A stretch of 64,000 bases of DNA from Allokutzneria sp. A3M-2-11 16 (GTDB lineage: Bacteria > Actinomycetota > Actinomycetes > Mycobacteriales > Pseudonocardiaceae): NCBI RefSeq assembly GCF_024213555.1, contig NZ_JANAVO010000002.1:356269-420268 (forward strand). The letters are read 5' to 3'. Of the stretch, positions 34,211 through 42,278 are shown one piece after another. Position 1 is the stretch's first letter. Every line of letters starts with the position of its first letter. The translations under genes were made by a program, and so were the position numbers. Under the pieces are notes generated by a model. It worked only from the letters and a program-made list of their open reading frames with translations, was not told the DNA's origin and did not search any database.

Positions 34211-36430
34211 ATGAGAGCGCGTGTGGCGTTGGCCCTCGCGACGGCGGGGCTGATGCTGACATCGGTGATGACGGCCTCAGCGCAAGCGGTCGTGTACACG
34301 GACAAGAACGCGTCGGTGCGGGACCGCGTGAGCGACCTGATGGCGCGGATGTCGTTGGCGGACAAGCTCGGGCAGATGGTGCAGACCGAGCGCAAGGCCG
34401 TGCAGCCCGCCGATCTGACCACGCACCGGATCGGCTCGCTGCTCTCCGGCGGCGGCTCGGCCCCCACGCCGAACACGGCGACGAGCTGGGCCGACATGTA
34501 CGACAACTTCCAGCGAGCGGCGCTGGCCACGCCGCTGCGCATCCCGATGATCTACGGCGTGGACGCGGTGCACGGGCACAACAACGTGCACGGCGCGACG
34601 ATCTTCCCGCACAACATCGGCCTCGGCGCCGCCCGCGATCCGGAGCTGGTGCAGCGCATCGGTCGCGCCACCGCCGAGGAGGTCTCCGGCACCGGCATCG
34701 ACTGGAACTTCGCGCCGTGCCTGTGCGTGGCCCGCAACGATCGCTGGGGCCGCACGTACGAGTCCTTCGGCGAGGAAGCCGAGCTGGCCACCGCGATGAC
34801 CACGCTGGTGACCGGCTTGCAGGGCGGAGCGCTGAACGCGCCCGGGTCGGTGCTGGCGACGGCGAAGCACTGGGTCGGCGACGGTGGCACCACCGGCGGC
34901 AAGGACCAGGGCGACACCGAGGTCTCCGAGGCGGAGCTGCGCTCGCGGCACATCACGCCGTTCCGCGAGGCGGTCCGGCGCGGCGTCGGCTCGGTGATGA
35001 TCTCCTACAGCAGCTGGAACGGCGTGAAGCTGCACGCGCACCGCTACCTGGTGACCGATGTGCTCAAGGCGGAGCTGGGCTTCTCCGGCATCGTGATCTC
35101 CGACTGGGACGCCATCGACAAGATTGACGGTCAGCCGGGGTTCACGCCGGAGGAGGTCCGCGCCTCGGTCAACGCGGGCATCGACATGATCATGGTGTCG
35201 GCGGAGTGGCGGCGGTTCCTCGACCTGCTGCGCGCCGAGGTCGAGTCGGGCCGCGTGCCGATGTCGCGGGTGGACGACGCCAACCGCCGCATCCTGACCA
35301 AGAAGTTCGAGCTCGGCCTGTTCGAGAAGCCGTTCACCGATCGCTCGTACACCTCGACCGTCGGCAGCCCGGAACACCGTTCGCTGGCAAGGGAAGCCGT
35401 GCGCAAGTCGCAGGTGCTGCTCAAGAACCGCAACGGCGTGCTCCCGCTGCCCAAGACCGCGGACAAGCTCTTCGTCGCGGGCAAGAGCGCGTCGGACATC
35501 GGCAACCAGTCCGGTGGCTGGACGATCGAGTGGCAGGGCAAGAGCGGCCCGATCACCCCGGGAACCACGGTCCTGCAAGGGATTCAGCAAGCCGTGCACG
35601 GAACGGCGGTGACGTACAACCGCAACGGCGACGGCATCAACGACACCTACAAGGCTGCCATCGCGGTGGTCGGCGAGACGCCGTACGCGGAGTACAACGG
35701 CGACCGGCCGGACGGGCTCGGCCTGGACGCGGAGGACTTGGCGACGCTCGCGAAGCTGAAGGCGTCCGGTGTGCCCGTGGTCGTGGTGCTGGTGTCGGGG
35801 CGGCCCATGGACATCGCGGCCCAGCTGCCCGACTGGGACGCGTTGGTCGCGGCGTGGCTCCCCGGCACCGAAGGCGCGGGCGTCGCGGACGTGCTCTTCG
35901 GTGATCACCAGGTGTCCGGGAAGCTGCCGGTGAGCTGGATGCGTTCGGTGTCGCAGCAGCCGATCAACAACGGTGACGGCAAGCCCGCGTTGTTCGGCTA
36001 CGGCCACGGCGAGTCCTTCCCCGCGGCGCAGGACGCGTACCAGATGATCGGCGCGGCCTACTACGACGAGCAACGCGGCACCGGAGTGCAGCGGTGCACC
36101 GACAGTGGCTGCGGCCAGAACGTCGGGTGGATCGCGAACGGCGACCACCTGGGCTTCGCCGATGTGGACTTCGGCGCCGCGTCAGCCGCCCGGGTGACGA
36201 CGCGGTTCGCTTCGGGGGCCGCGGCCGGTGGCTCGCTGGAGTACCGCTTGGATTCGCCGACCGGTCCCGTGGTGGCGACTCAGGCGATCACTCCGACCGG
36301 TGGCTGGCAGACCTGGGCCAGCGCGACCACCGCGGTCACCGGCGCGACGGGCAAGCACCGCCTCCACGTGGTGGCCCGCGGCGGAAGCGGCGACTTCACC
36401 AACCTGAACTGGTTCCAATTCTCCCGCTAG
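34211..36430 (+). CDS. Secreted family 3 glycoside hydrolase with C-terminal carbohydrate-binding domain
   Basis: 739 residues. Signal peptide to about residue 28 (ASAQA). The GH3 TIM-barrel carries MIYGVDAVHGHNNVHGATIFPHN, ATAKHWVGDGGT and the nucleophile region GIVISDWDAIDKI. The second GH3 domain (VLLKNRNGVLPLPK, VVGETPYAEYNGDRP) follows, then a CBM6-like beta-sandwich of about 120 residues ending FTNLNWFQFSR. It probably removes glucose from beta-1,3 or beta-1,4 glucans outside the cell. A cellobiose-repressor-like site precedes it and GAGGAGGAG lies before the ATG. Confidence 0.93.
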   Translation: MRARVALALATAGLMLTSVMTASAQAVVYTDKNASVRDRVSDLMARMSLADKLGQMVQTERKAVQPADLTTHRIGSLLSGGGSAPTPNTATSWADMYDNFQRAALATPLRIPMIYGVDAVHGHNNVHGATIFPHNIGLGAARDPELVQRIGRATAEEVSGTGIDWNFAPCLCVARNDRWGRTYESFGEEAELATAMTTLVTGLQGGALNAPGSVLATAKHWVGDGGTTGGKDQGDTEVSEAELRSRHITPFREAVRRGVGSVMISYSSWNGVKLHAHRYLVTDVLKAELGFSGIVISDWDAIDKIDGQPGFTPEEVRASVNAGIDMIMVSAEWRRFLDLLRAEVESGRVPMSRVDDANRRILTKKFELGLFEKPFTDRSYTSTVGSPEHRSLAREAVRKSQVLLKNRNGVLPLPKTADKLFVAGKSASDIGNQSGGWTIEWQGKSGPITPGTTVLQGIQQAVHGTAVTYNRNGDGINDTYKAAIAVVGETPYAEYNGDRPDGLGLDAEDLATLAKLKASGVPVVVVLVSGRPMDIAAQLPDWDALVAAWLPGTEGAGVADVLFGDHQVSGKLPVSWMRSVSQQPINNGDGKPALFGYGHGESFPAAQDAYQMIGAAYYDEQRGTGVQRCTDSGCGQNVGWIANGDHLGFADVDFGAASAARVTTRFASGAAAGGSLEYRLDSPTGPVVATQAITPTGGWQTWASATTAVTGATGKHRLHVVARGGSGDFTNLNWFQFSR

Positions 36431-36439
36431 GCCGCTTTT

Positions 36440-36490
36440 CCCGTTTCGTACTCATAGCGGGCTTGCGGACCGCTATGAGTACGAAACGGG
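36440..36490. repeat. Palindromic element, family 1, copy 3
   Basis: The tightest copy: perfect 21-bp arms (36440-36460 and 36470-36490) with a 9-nt loop. It begins 9 nt after the GH3 stop and ends 20 nt before the end of the convergent secreted-protein gene. Confidence 0.95.
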
Positions 36491-36510
36491 GTTCTGGGGA
36501 GGTTGAGTGC

Positions 36511-36894
36511 CTACGATCCGACTCGGTTGCCGATGAAGACCGAGGGGCCGCAGTCGTCGTTGTTCGCGCGGCAGATGCTCACGTGGGCGTACCACCAGAT
36601 CGAGGCCGTCTCCGCGTGCAGCGCGATGGTTCCCGGTCCGCACTGCGTCTCGGAGCGGGGGCTTTCGAGCCAGAACTCGTGCTTCATCTTGACGTAGAAG
36701 CACCCTGGCTGCGTCACCACGAGATTGCCCTTGATCCTGACGCCGCCGGGAAGCCCGCGGATGTAGCTCCACTCGGCGGCGGTGACCGACGTTCCGTGGT
36801 GCGGTGCCGGGGTGAACGGCTTGGCGGCCGAGGCGACGCCAGCACCGAGGAACATCGACACGGCCGCGAGGCCCACGAGAAGTGTCTTTCGCAT
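36511..36894 (-). CDS. Secreted protein of unknown function
   Basis: 127 residues with a clear signal peptide (MRKTLLVGLAAVSMFLGAGV, cleavage near ASA-AK). The mature domain is strand-rich and contains four cysteines (QPGCFYV, ETQCGPG, SICRANN, DDCGPS), enough for two disulfides, and aromatic runs such as SIWWYAH. No family recognised. It sits downstream of the RlpA-like gene on the same strand. Confidence 0.65.
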   Translation of the reverse strand: MRKTLLVGLAAVSMFLGAGVASAAKPFTPAPHHGTSVTAAEWSYIRGLPGGVRIKGNLVVTQPGCFYVKMKHEFWLESPRSETQCGPGTIALHAETASIWWYAHVSICRANNDDCGPSVFIGNRVGS

Positions 36895-36927
36895 GCGACG
36901 ACGCTATGGACCGCGCTTATCGCGGAT

Positions 36928-37296
36928 TTATCCGTTGTCACGCAAAACAGTGACCGCAACGTCAACCGGGGCGACGCCCATGGACAACGGCGAGATCTTC
37001 TCGAAGGCGCCGCGGGTCAGGTTCACGCACCGGTCCCCCTGCGCGGCGAATCGGTCGTTGATGCGGACCTCGACGGACAAGCCGGTGCGGCGGTGCGTGA
37101 CCTTCACCTTGGTGTCGAACGGCAGAGTCGCGTGGGCGGCGGTCATCGCGGCCGGGTCCAGCACTTCCCCGCTGGCCGTGTAGACCGGCGTGGTCGCGTC
37201 CGGGTTGCCGTACCAGCTCGCCGTGCAGGCGGGCGGCTCCGACGCGGCGGCGGGGACGGCGAGACCGAGCATGAGCACTGCCGCGGCGAAAATCAC
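36928..37296 (-). CDS. Secreted RlpA-like double-psi beta-barrel protein
   Basis: 122 residues from GTG 37296, with GAGGAG 7-12 nt upstream. Signal peptide (VIFAAAVLMLGLAVPAAAS), then a DPBB domain with TASWYGNPDATT, TASGEVLDPAAMTAAHATLPFDTKV and VRINDRF, close to RlpA. Such domains act on or bind peptidoglycan. It lies 28 nt after the MaoC gene in the same direction. Confidence 0.85.
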   Translation of the reverse strand: MIFAAAVLMLGLAVPAAASEPPACTASWYGNPDATTPVYTASGEVLDPAAMTAAHATLPFDTKVKVTHRRTGLSVEVRINDRFAAQGDRCVNLTRGAFEKISPLSMGVAPVDVAVTVLRDNG

Positions 37297-37324
37297 CGAG
37301 AGACTCCTCTGTCGAAGGACTTGA

Positions 37325-38137
37325 TCAACTGTAGGTGAACGCGCCCCGGTCCAGCACCACCGCACCGGCGGAGTCGGCCGTCCGGAACGCCACTTCACCC
37401 GGTCCGGTGCGCCACGCCGAGACCACCAGCTCCGCCCCGGGCACGACCGGCAGCGAGAACCGGCCGAACATCCGCCGCACCCGGGCGGCTCCGCAGAACT
37501 CGCGGATCAGCAGTCGACAGGTGATGCCGTACGTGCACAGCCCGTGCAGGATCGGCCGGTCGAAGCCGCCCCGCGCGGCGAACTCGGGGTCCACGTGCAG
37601 CGGGTTGTGATCACCCGTGAGCCGGTAGAGCAGCGCCTGGTTGGCCGAAGTGGTGAACCGCAGCGACACGTCGGGCGGACGTGCGGGCGGCTCCCAGTCC
37701 AGCGACGGTCCGCGCTCGCCGCCGAAGCCGCCTTCCCCGCGCACGAAGACCGACGAAGACGTTGACAGCAAAGGCTTTCCGGAATCGTCGGTGGCGTCCC
37801 ACCTGCTGGCGACGAGCGCACCGGTGCCCTTGTCGAACACATCGGTCACCGTGCGCAGCACCGACACCGAACCGCTCGGTGGAAGTGGTTGGCGCACAAC
37901 GATCTCCTGTTCGCCGTGCAGCAGGAGGGCCGGATCGTAGTCGCCCAGCCGCTCGTCGAACGCGCCGAACTGGGCGAGCACGATGCCGAACGTCGGCAGC
38001 GCCTCCTGCCCGGTGCTCCACGCCAGTTCCTCTTGTCCCGCACCGACCGCGAGCGCGTAGAGGGCGGTGTCGGTCGCGGTCCAGCTCCGCCGCCACGGCC
38101 CGGCGGTCTGGCCGACCAGGCTCTGGAAGATCGCCAT
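37325..38137 (-). CDS. MaoC-family (R)-specific enoyl-CoA hydratase
   Basis: 270 residues as two hot-dog folds. The N-terminal one is of the FAS1-like dehydratase type (WRRSWTATDTALYALAVGAGQ). The C-terminal one carries the hydratase 2 motif NQALLYRLTGDHNPLHVDP with catalytic Asp and His, then GGFDRPILHGLCTYG. It hydrates trans-2-enoyl-CoA to the (R)-3-hydroxyacyl-CoA. The SDR encoded 2 nt upstream would oxidise that product, so the pair resembles a split peroxisomal multifunctional enzyme type 2. Confidence 0.87.
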   Translation of the reverse strand: MAIFQSLVGQTAGPWRRSWTATDTALYALAVGAGQEELAWSTGQEALPTFGIVLAQFGAFDERLGDYDPALLLHGEQEIVVRQPLPPSGSVSVLRTVTDVFDKGTGALVASRWDATDDSGKPLLSTSSSVFVRGEGGFGGERGPSLDWEPPARPPDVSLRFTTSANQALLYRLTGDHNPLHVDPEFAARGGFDRPILHGLCTYGITCRLLIREFCGAARVRRMFGRFSLPVVPGAELVVSAWRTGPGEVAFRTADSAGAVVLDRGAFTYS

Positions 38138-38139
38138 CG

Positions 38140-38901
38140 TCAGCCCCGGGGTCCGCCGTCGACGTAGAGCACCTGGCCGGTGATGAAGGACGCGCCGTCG
38201 CCGACGAGGAAGGCAACTGCGTTGGCGATGTCCTCGGGCTGGCCGATCCGGCGCAGCGGCACCGCGTCGGCGATCGCCTTCTGGAACGCGTCGAACTCCA
38301 TGCCGATCCGGCTGGCCGTCGCGGCGGTCATGTCGGTGGCGATGAAGCCCGGCGCGACGGCGTTCACGTTGATGCCGAACGGGCCCAGCTCGATCGCCAG
38401 CGTCTTGGTGAAGCCTTGGACACCCGCCTTCGCGGCCGAGTAGTTGGCCTGGCCGCGGTTGCCGAGCGCGGACGTGCTGGACAGGTTGACGATCTTGCCG
38501 TGGCGCTGCTCGACCATGTGCTTCTGCGCAGCCTGGCTGCACAGGAACGCGCCGCGCAGGTGCACGTTCATGACCGTGTCCCAGTCGTCGTCGGTCATCT
38601 TGAACAGCATGTTGTCCCGGATGACCCCGGCGTTGTTGACCAGGATGTGCAGCCCGCCGAGCTCGGCGACAACGCGGTCCACAGCGGCTTCGACGGCGGC
38701 GCGCTCCGACACGTCGGCGCCGATCCCGATCGCCTTTCCTCCCGCGGAGGTGATCGCGTCGACGGTCTCGGCGCAGGCCGACTCGTCGAGGTCGATCACG
38801 GCGATGGTGGCCCCCTGAGCGGCGAGGGTGCGCGCGGTGGCCGCACCGATCCCACGCGCCGCTCCCGTCACCATCGCGACCCGTCCCTGCAAGCTGCTCA
38901 C
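38140..38901 (-). CDS. FabG-like 3-hydroxyacyl-CoA dehydrogenase (SDR)
   Basis: 253 residues. VTGAARGIGAATARTLA binds NAD(P), NNAG is present, and the catalytic Ser, Tyr and Lys lie in VNLSSTSALGNRGQANYSAAKAG. The C-terminal GFIATDMTA and ITGQVLYVDGG are typical. It pairs with the MaoC hydratase that follows (2-nt gap). GTG 38901, with AAAGGGG upstream. It lies 14 nt after the PucR gene on the same strand, so these three may be one transcript. Confidence 0.88.
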   Translation of the reverse strand: MSSLQGRVAMVTGAARGIGAATARTLAAQGATIAVIDLDESACAETVDAITSAGGKAIGIGADVSERAAVEAAVDRVVAELGGLHILVNNAGVIRDNMLFKMTDDDWDTVMNVHLRGAFLCSQAAQKHMVEQRHGKIVNLSSTSALGNRGQANYSAAKAGVQGFTKTLAIELGPFGINVNAVAPGFIATDMTAATASRIGMEFDAFQKAIADAVPLRRIGQPEDIANAVAFLVGDGASFITGQVLYVDGGPRG

Positions 38902-38915
38902 CCGTCGAACCCCTT

Positions 38916-40448
38916 TCAGCCCAGCTCCAGTGCCAGATAAAGGTCTACCCGATCCGGAAAAGATCCCAGATCGCGTCCGGTCAGCTCCTCGATCCTGCTC
39001 AGCCGATATCGCAGCGTGTTGACGTGCACGTGCAACTGCGCCGCGCTCCTGGTCGGTGAGCCCGCGCAGTCCAGGAACACCCGCAGCGTCTGCACCAGCT
39101 CGCCCTTGTGCGCGGCGTCGTAGGCGAGCAGCGGCCCGAGCAGCTTGGCGCGGAAGGACTTCCGCAGTTCGTCGGGCACGGTGGCCAGCAACAGCAGGTG
39201 CGAGGCCAGCTCGGCGGCGGTGGCCACCTTCGCCCGCCCCGGCCGGTGTTCGGCCAGCCGCCGCGCCTGCCGCGCCTCCTCGACCGCGCCACGCAGCCCC
39301 GCCACGGTCGCCAGCCCGCTGACGCCGACGACCAGGCGCGCGTCGCCGAGCCCCGGCTCCATGGTGCGCACGGCCTCGTCGATCTCCTCCAACGCCGCGG
39401 CCAACCCTTCGGCGTCCGCGGAGAGCAGGGCCAGCGCCTCCTGCCCAGCCACCGCGACGAACCCGCGCGCGGGGGCACCGTGGACGAGCTCGCCCAGCAC
39501 GACGGGCGCCAGTCCGGGCCCGCCGCCGGAGGTCGTCGCGGCGAGCACGCACAGCGGCTCTCCCCTGGCGAACCCGAGCGCGCCCAGCCGGGCGTCGACC
39601 TCGCTCGCGTCGACCTCTCCGTGCATCGCCGACAGCAGCAGCGGCCCGGCGAGCCTGCTCTCCAGCCGCTGCCGTTCCTCGCGCCGCGAGCGTTCCAGCG
39701 CGATCAGCGTGGCCAGCTCGGCCGCGGTCTCGCTCGCGCCGGGGTCCCACTGCTCGTGATCGCCTTCGACGACGAGGAACCAGCTCGCCAGCCGTTGCCC
39801 GGCCCGGCTCGCCGACGGCAGCAGCGACACCGGCTCGCCGGAGCGTTCCCGCGCGGTCTTCGGCAGCCGGTCGGCGTGCAGGAACTGCTGCACCAGCAAC
39901 CGCCGCCGGTCCGAAGAAAGCACAGTGTGCGCGCTGCCGCCGATCAACCGCCCCGAAGGCGAGAGCACCCAGCACTGCGCGTCCAGCCGCGCCGCGCCCA
40001 GCTCCAAGACCGCGGCCAGCCCGCCGCCGTCCACGGCCGCGGCGACCATCCGGCGGTGCCAGTCGAACTCGCCGCGCTCTCCGGCCAGCGCCAGCACCAC
40101 CCGTTCGGTGATGGTCGCGAAGGAGACGTCGACGGGGACGCCGAGCAGGGGCACCCCGTGCTCGCGGCACGCCTCGACCAGGTCGGCGGGCACTGCCCCG
40201 AACTCCGCGTCGCCCGCGGCCAGCGCGGTCACCCCGGCCGCGGCCAGCGCCGCGACGAACGCCATCGAGTCCTCCGCCGAGCGGCGCCAGACCAGGCCGG
40301 TGAGCACCAGCTCGCCGCCGGAGAGGTAGCGGCTGGGATCGCGCAGGTCAGTGGTGTAGATCCACCTGATCGGGCGGTCGAGCTGATCGGAGCCGGTGAG
40401 CAGGGCCAAGTGCAGGTCGGCGGCCTCCACCAGATCCCGCAGCCTCAT
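38916..40448 (-). CDS. pucR: PucR family regulator, probable controller of purine catabolism
   Basis: 510 residues, full-length PucR architecture. The N-terminal purine-catabolism domain (LRDLVEAADLHLALLTGSDQLDRPIRW through the first ~130 residues) precedes a GGDEF-like middle region and the C-terminal helix-turn-helix SAAQLHVHVNTLRYRLSRIEELTG. It is transcribed away from the OHCU decarboxylase/HIU hydrolase/uricase operon and shares its 143-bp promoter region. In Bacillus, PucR activates the uricase and allantoin genes. The effector is probably an allantoin-pathway intermediate. Confidence 0.87.
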   Translation of the reverse strand: MRLRDLVEAADLHLALLTGSDQLDRPIRWIYTTDLRDPSRYLSGGELVLTGLVWRRSAEDSMAFVAALAAAGVTALAAGDAEFGAVPADLVEACREHGVPLLGVPVDVSFATITERVVLALAGERGEFDWHRRMVAAAVDGGGLAAVLELGAARLDAQCWVLSPSGRLIGGSAHTVLSSDRRRLLVQQFLHADRLPKTARERSGEPVSLLPSASRAGQRLASWFLVVEGDHEQWDPGASETAAELATLIALERSRREERQRLESRLAGPLLLSAMHGEVDASEVDARLGALGFARGEPLCVLAATTSGGGPGLAPVVLGELVHGAPARGFVAVAGQEALALLSADAEGLAAALEEIDEAVRTMEPGLGDARLVVGVSGLATVAGLRGAVEEARQARRLAEHRPGRAKVATAAELASHLLLLATVPDELRKSFRAKLLGPLLAYDAAHKGELVQTLRVFLDCAGSPTRSAAQLHVHVNTLRYRLSRIEELTGRDLGSFPDRVDLYLALELG

Positions 40449-40591
40449 CCCGTCAACCTACCGCCAGGGTTTGGAGGATGTTACGAAAGGCTCACCCGGC
40501 TGCGCGCTCACGTTCATGCGTTCTCGCCATAGTCGCGGCGAGTGCGCACGTGTGTACTGCGAACCGCTCTCGGATACGAGGAGGGACATCG

Positions 40592-41086
40592 GTGTCCACC
40601 GCCCTTGACGAGCTCAACGCGCGTCCGGACCGGGATGCGCTGCTCGCCTGCTGCGCCAACCCCCTGTGGGCGGAGCGCGTCGCGCGGTCGCGGCCGTTCC
40701 CCGACGCGGACGCACTGGTGGCGTGCGGCGCGAAGGAGCTGGCAGCGCTGGACTGGGACCAGCTCAAGGTGGCCGTGGACGCGCACCCCCGGATCGGCCA
40801 GCGGGCAGGCGGCGACGGGCGGGAGGCCCGGTGGTCGCGGGGCGAGCAGTCCGCGGCGGCCACGGAGGACGAACGGGTGCGCGCGGAGCTTGTCGCGGGC
40901 AACATCGCCTACGAAGATCGGTTCGGTCACGTGTTCCTGATCTGCGCGACCGGGCTCTCGGCGGCGCACGTGCTGGCCGCGCTGCGCGAGCGGCTGGACA
41001 ACGACGAGACCGCGGAGCGCGCGGTCGTGCGGGAGGAGCTGGACAGGATCGTGGAGCTGCGATTGCGGAAGCTGGTGGCGGCATGA
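40592..41086 (+). CDS. 2-oxo-4-hydroxy-4-carboxy-5-ureidoimidazoline (OHCU) decarboxylase
   Basis: 164 residues, all-helical. Visible motifs are LLACCANPLWAERVARSRPF, the catalytic VDAHPRIGQRAGG and the final FGHVFLICATGLSA. It converts OHCU to S-allantoin, the last step of urate degradation to allantoin. GTG 40592 has GAGGAGGG upstream. It is the first gene of the operon and overlaps the HIU hydrolase gene by 4 nt. Confidence 0.93.
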   Translation: MSTALDELNARPDRDALLACCANPLWAERVARSRPFPDADALVACGAKELAALDWDQLKVAVDAHPRIGQRAGGDGREARWSRGEQSAAATEDERVRAELVAGNIAYEDRFGHVFLICATGLSAAHVLAALRERLDNDETAERAVVREELDRIVELRLRKLVAA

Positions 41087-41418
41087 GCCTCTCCACGCAT
41101 GTGCTGGACACCAACAGCGGTGTGCCCGCGGCGGGCATGGCCGTGCGGCTGGACCGGCTGAGCCAGGCCGGGTGGGAGCCGCTGGCCGCGGAGAAGACCA
41201 ACTCCGATGGCCGGATCACCGGCTGGGGCCCGGCGGTCGAGGTACCGCCCGCCACCTACCGGCTGGTCTTCGAGACCGCGGACTACCTGACGGCGCAAGG
41301 GCTTCCGGTGTTCTTCCCGGAGGTCGCCATCACTTTCGTGATCACTGACGGCGCCCGGCACCACCACGTGCCGCTGCTGTTGAGCCCGTACGCGTACTCG
41401 ACCTACCGGGGGAGCTGA
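41083..41418 (+). CDS. 5-Hydroxyisourate hydrolase (transthyretin-like)
   Basis: 111 residues. The N-terminal STHVLDTNSGVPAAGMAV and the C-terminal tetrapeptide pattern YSTYRGS are diagnostic, and the catalytic His and Arg are present. It opens 5-hydroxyisourate from uricase to give OHCU. The start overlaps the decarboxylase stop, and uricase follows after 2 nt, so consecutive pathway enzymes are adjacent. Confidence 0.95.
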   Translation: MSLSTHVLDTNSGVPAAGMAVRLDRLSQAGWEPLAAEKTNSDGRITGWGPAVEVPPATYRLVFETADYLTAQGLPVFFPEVAITFVITDGARHHHVPLLLSPYAYSTYRGS

Positions 41419-41420
41419 CA

Positions 41421-42278
41421 ATGGCCATCACGCTCGGCGGCAACCAGTACGGCAAGGCGGAGGTGCGCCTGGTCCGGGTCGACCGCGACGGGGAGCGGCA
41501 CCGGGTCACCGACCTCAACGTCAGCGTCGCGCTGTCGGGCGACCTCACCGGCACGCACCTCACCGGGGACAACAGCAAGGTCCTGCCGACCGACACGCAG
41601 AAGAACACCGTCTACGCCTTCGCCAGAGACGGGGTCGGCGAGGTCGAGGAGTTCGGGTTGCGGCTCGGCGAGCACTTCGTGGGCTCGCAGCCGTCGATCC
41701 ACCGGGCCCGCGTCGAGTTCGAGCAGTACAGCTGGGACCGCATCGGCGACAAGCCGCATTCCTTCTCCCGCAACGGTTCCGGCACGCGGACCGCGATCGT
41801 CACGTGGACCGGGGACGGCGCGCAGGTGGTGTCCGGGCTCACCGGGCTGACCGTCATGAACACCACGGACTCGGAGTTCTGGGGCTACATCAAGGACGGC
41901 TACACCACGCTTCCTGAGACCAACGACCGGATTCTCGCGACGGCGGTCGACGCGAAGTGGCGCCACCACACGCATCCCAGCGACTGGGCGGAGTCCTTCG
42001 AGCAGGCCAAGGACGACCTGCTGACCGCGTTCGCGGAGACGCACAGCCTTTCCCTGCAACAGACTCTCTACGCGATGGGTCAGCGGGTGCTGGACAAGCA
42101 GCCCGGTATCGCCGAGATCCGCCTCGCCCTGCCGAACAAACACCACTTCCTCGTGGACCTTTCCCCGTTCGGGCTGGACAATCCGAACGAGGTCTTCTTC
42201 GCCGCCGATCGGCCGTACGGGTTGATCGAGGGCACTGTGCGCCGCGATGACCTACCTGAAGGCGATCCGGTGTGGTGA
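41421..42278 (+). CDS. Urate oxidase (uricase)
   Basis: 285 residues, cofactor-free oxidase. Visible: YGKAEVRLVRV with the catalytic Lys, PTDTQKNTVYAFA with the catalytic Thr, the FxRNG-type region FSRNGSGTR, and LPNKHHFLVDLSPFGLDNPNEVFF at the C-terminus. It oxidises urate to 5-hydroxyisourate and peroxide. It overlaps the permease gene by 7 nt. Confidence 0.96.
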   Translation: MAITLGGNQYGKAEVRLVRVDRDGERHRVTDLNVSVALSGDLTGTHLTGDNSKVLPTDTQKNTVYAFARDGVGEVEEFGLRLGEHFVGSQPSIHRARVEFEQYSWDRIGDKPHSFSRNGSGTRTAIVTWTGDGAQVVSGLTGLTVMNTTDSEFWGYIKDGYTTLPETNDRILATAVDAKWRHHTHPSDWAESFEQAKDDLLTAFAETHSLSLQQTLYAMGQRVLDKQPGIAEIRLALPNKHHFLVDLSPFGLDNPNEVFFAADRPYGLIEGTVRRDDLPEGDPVW

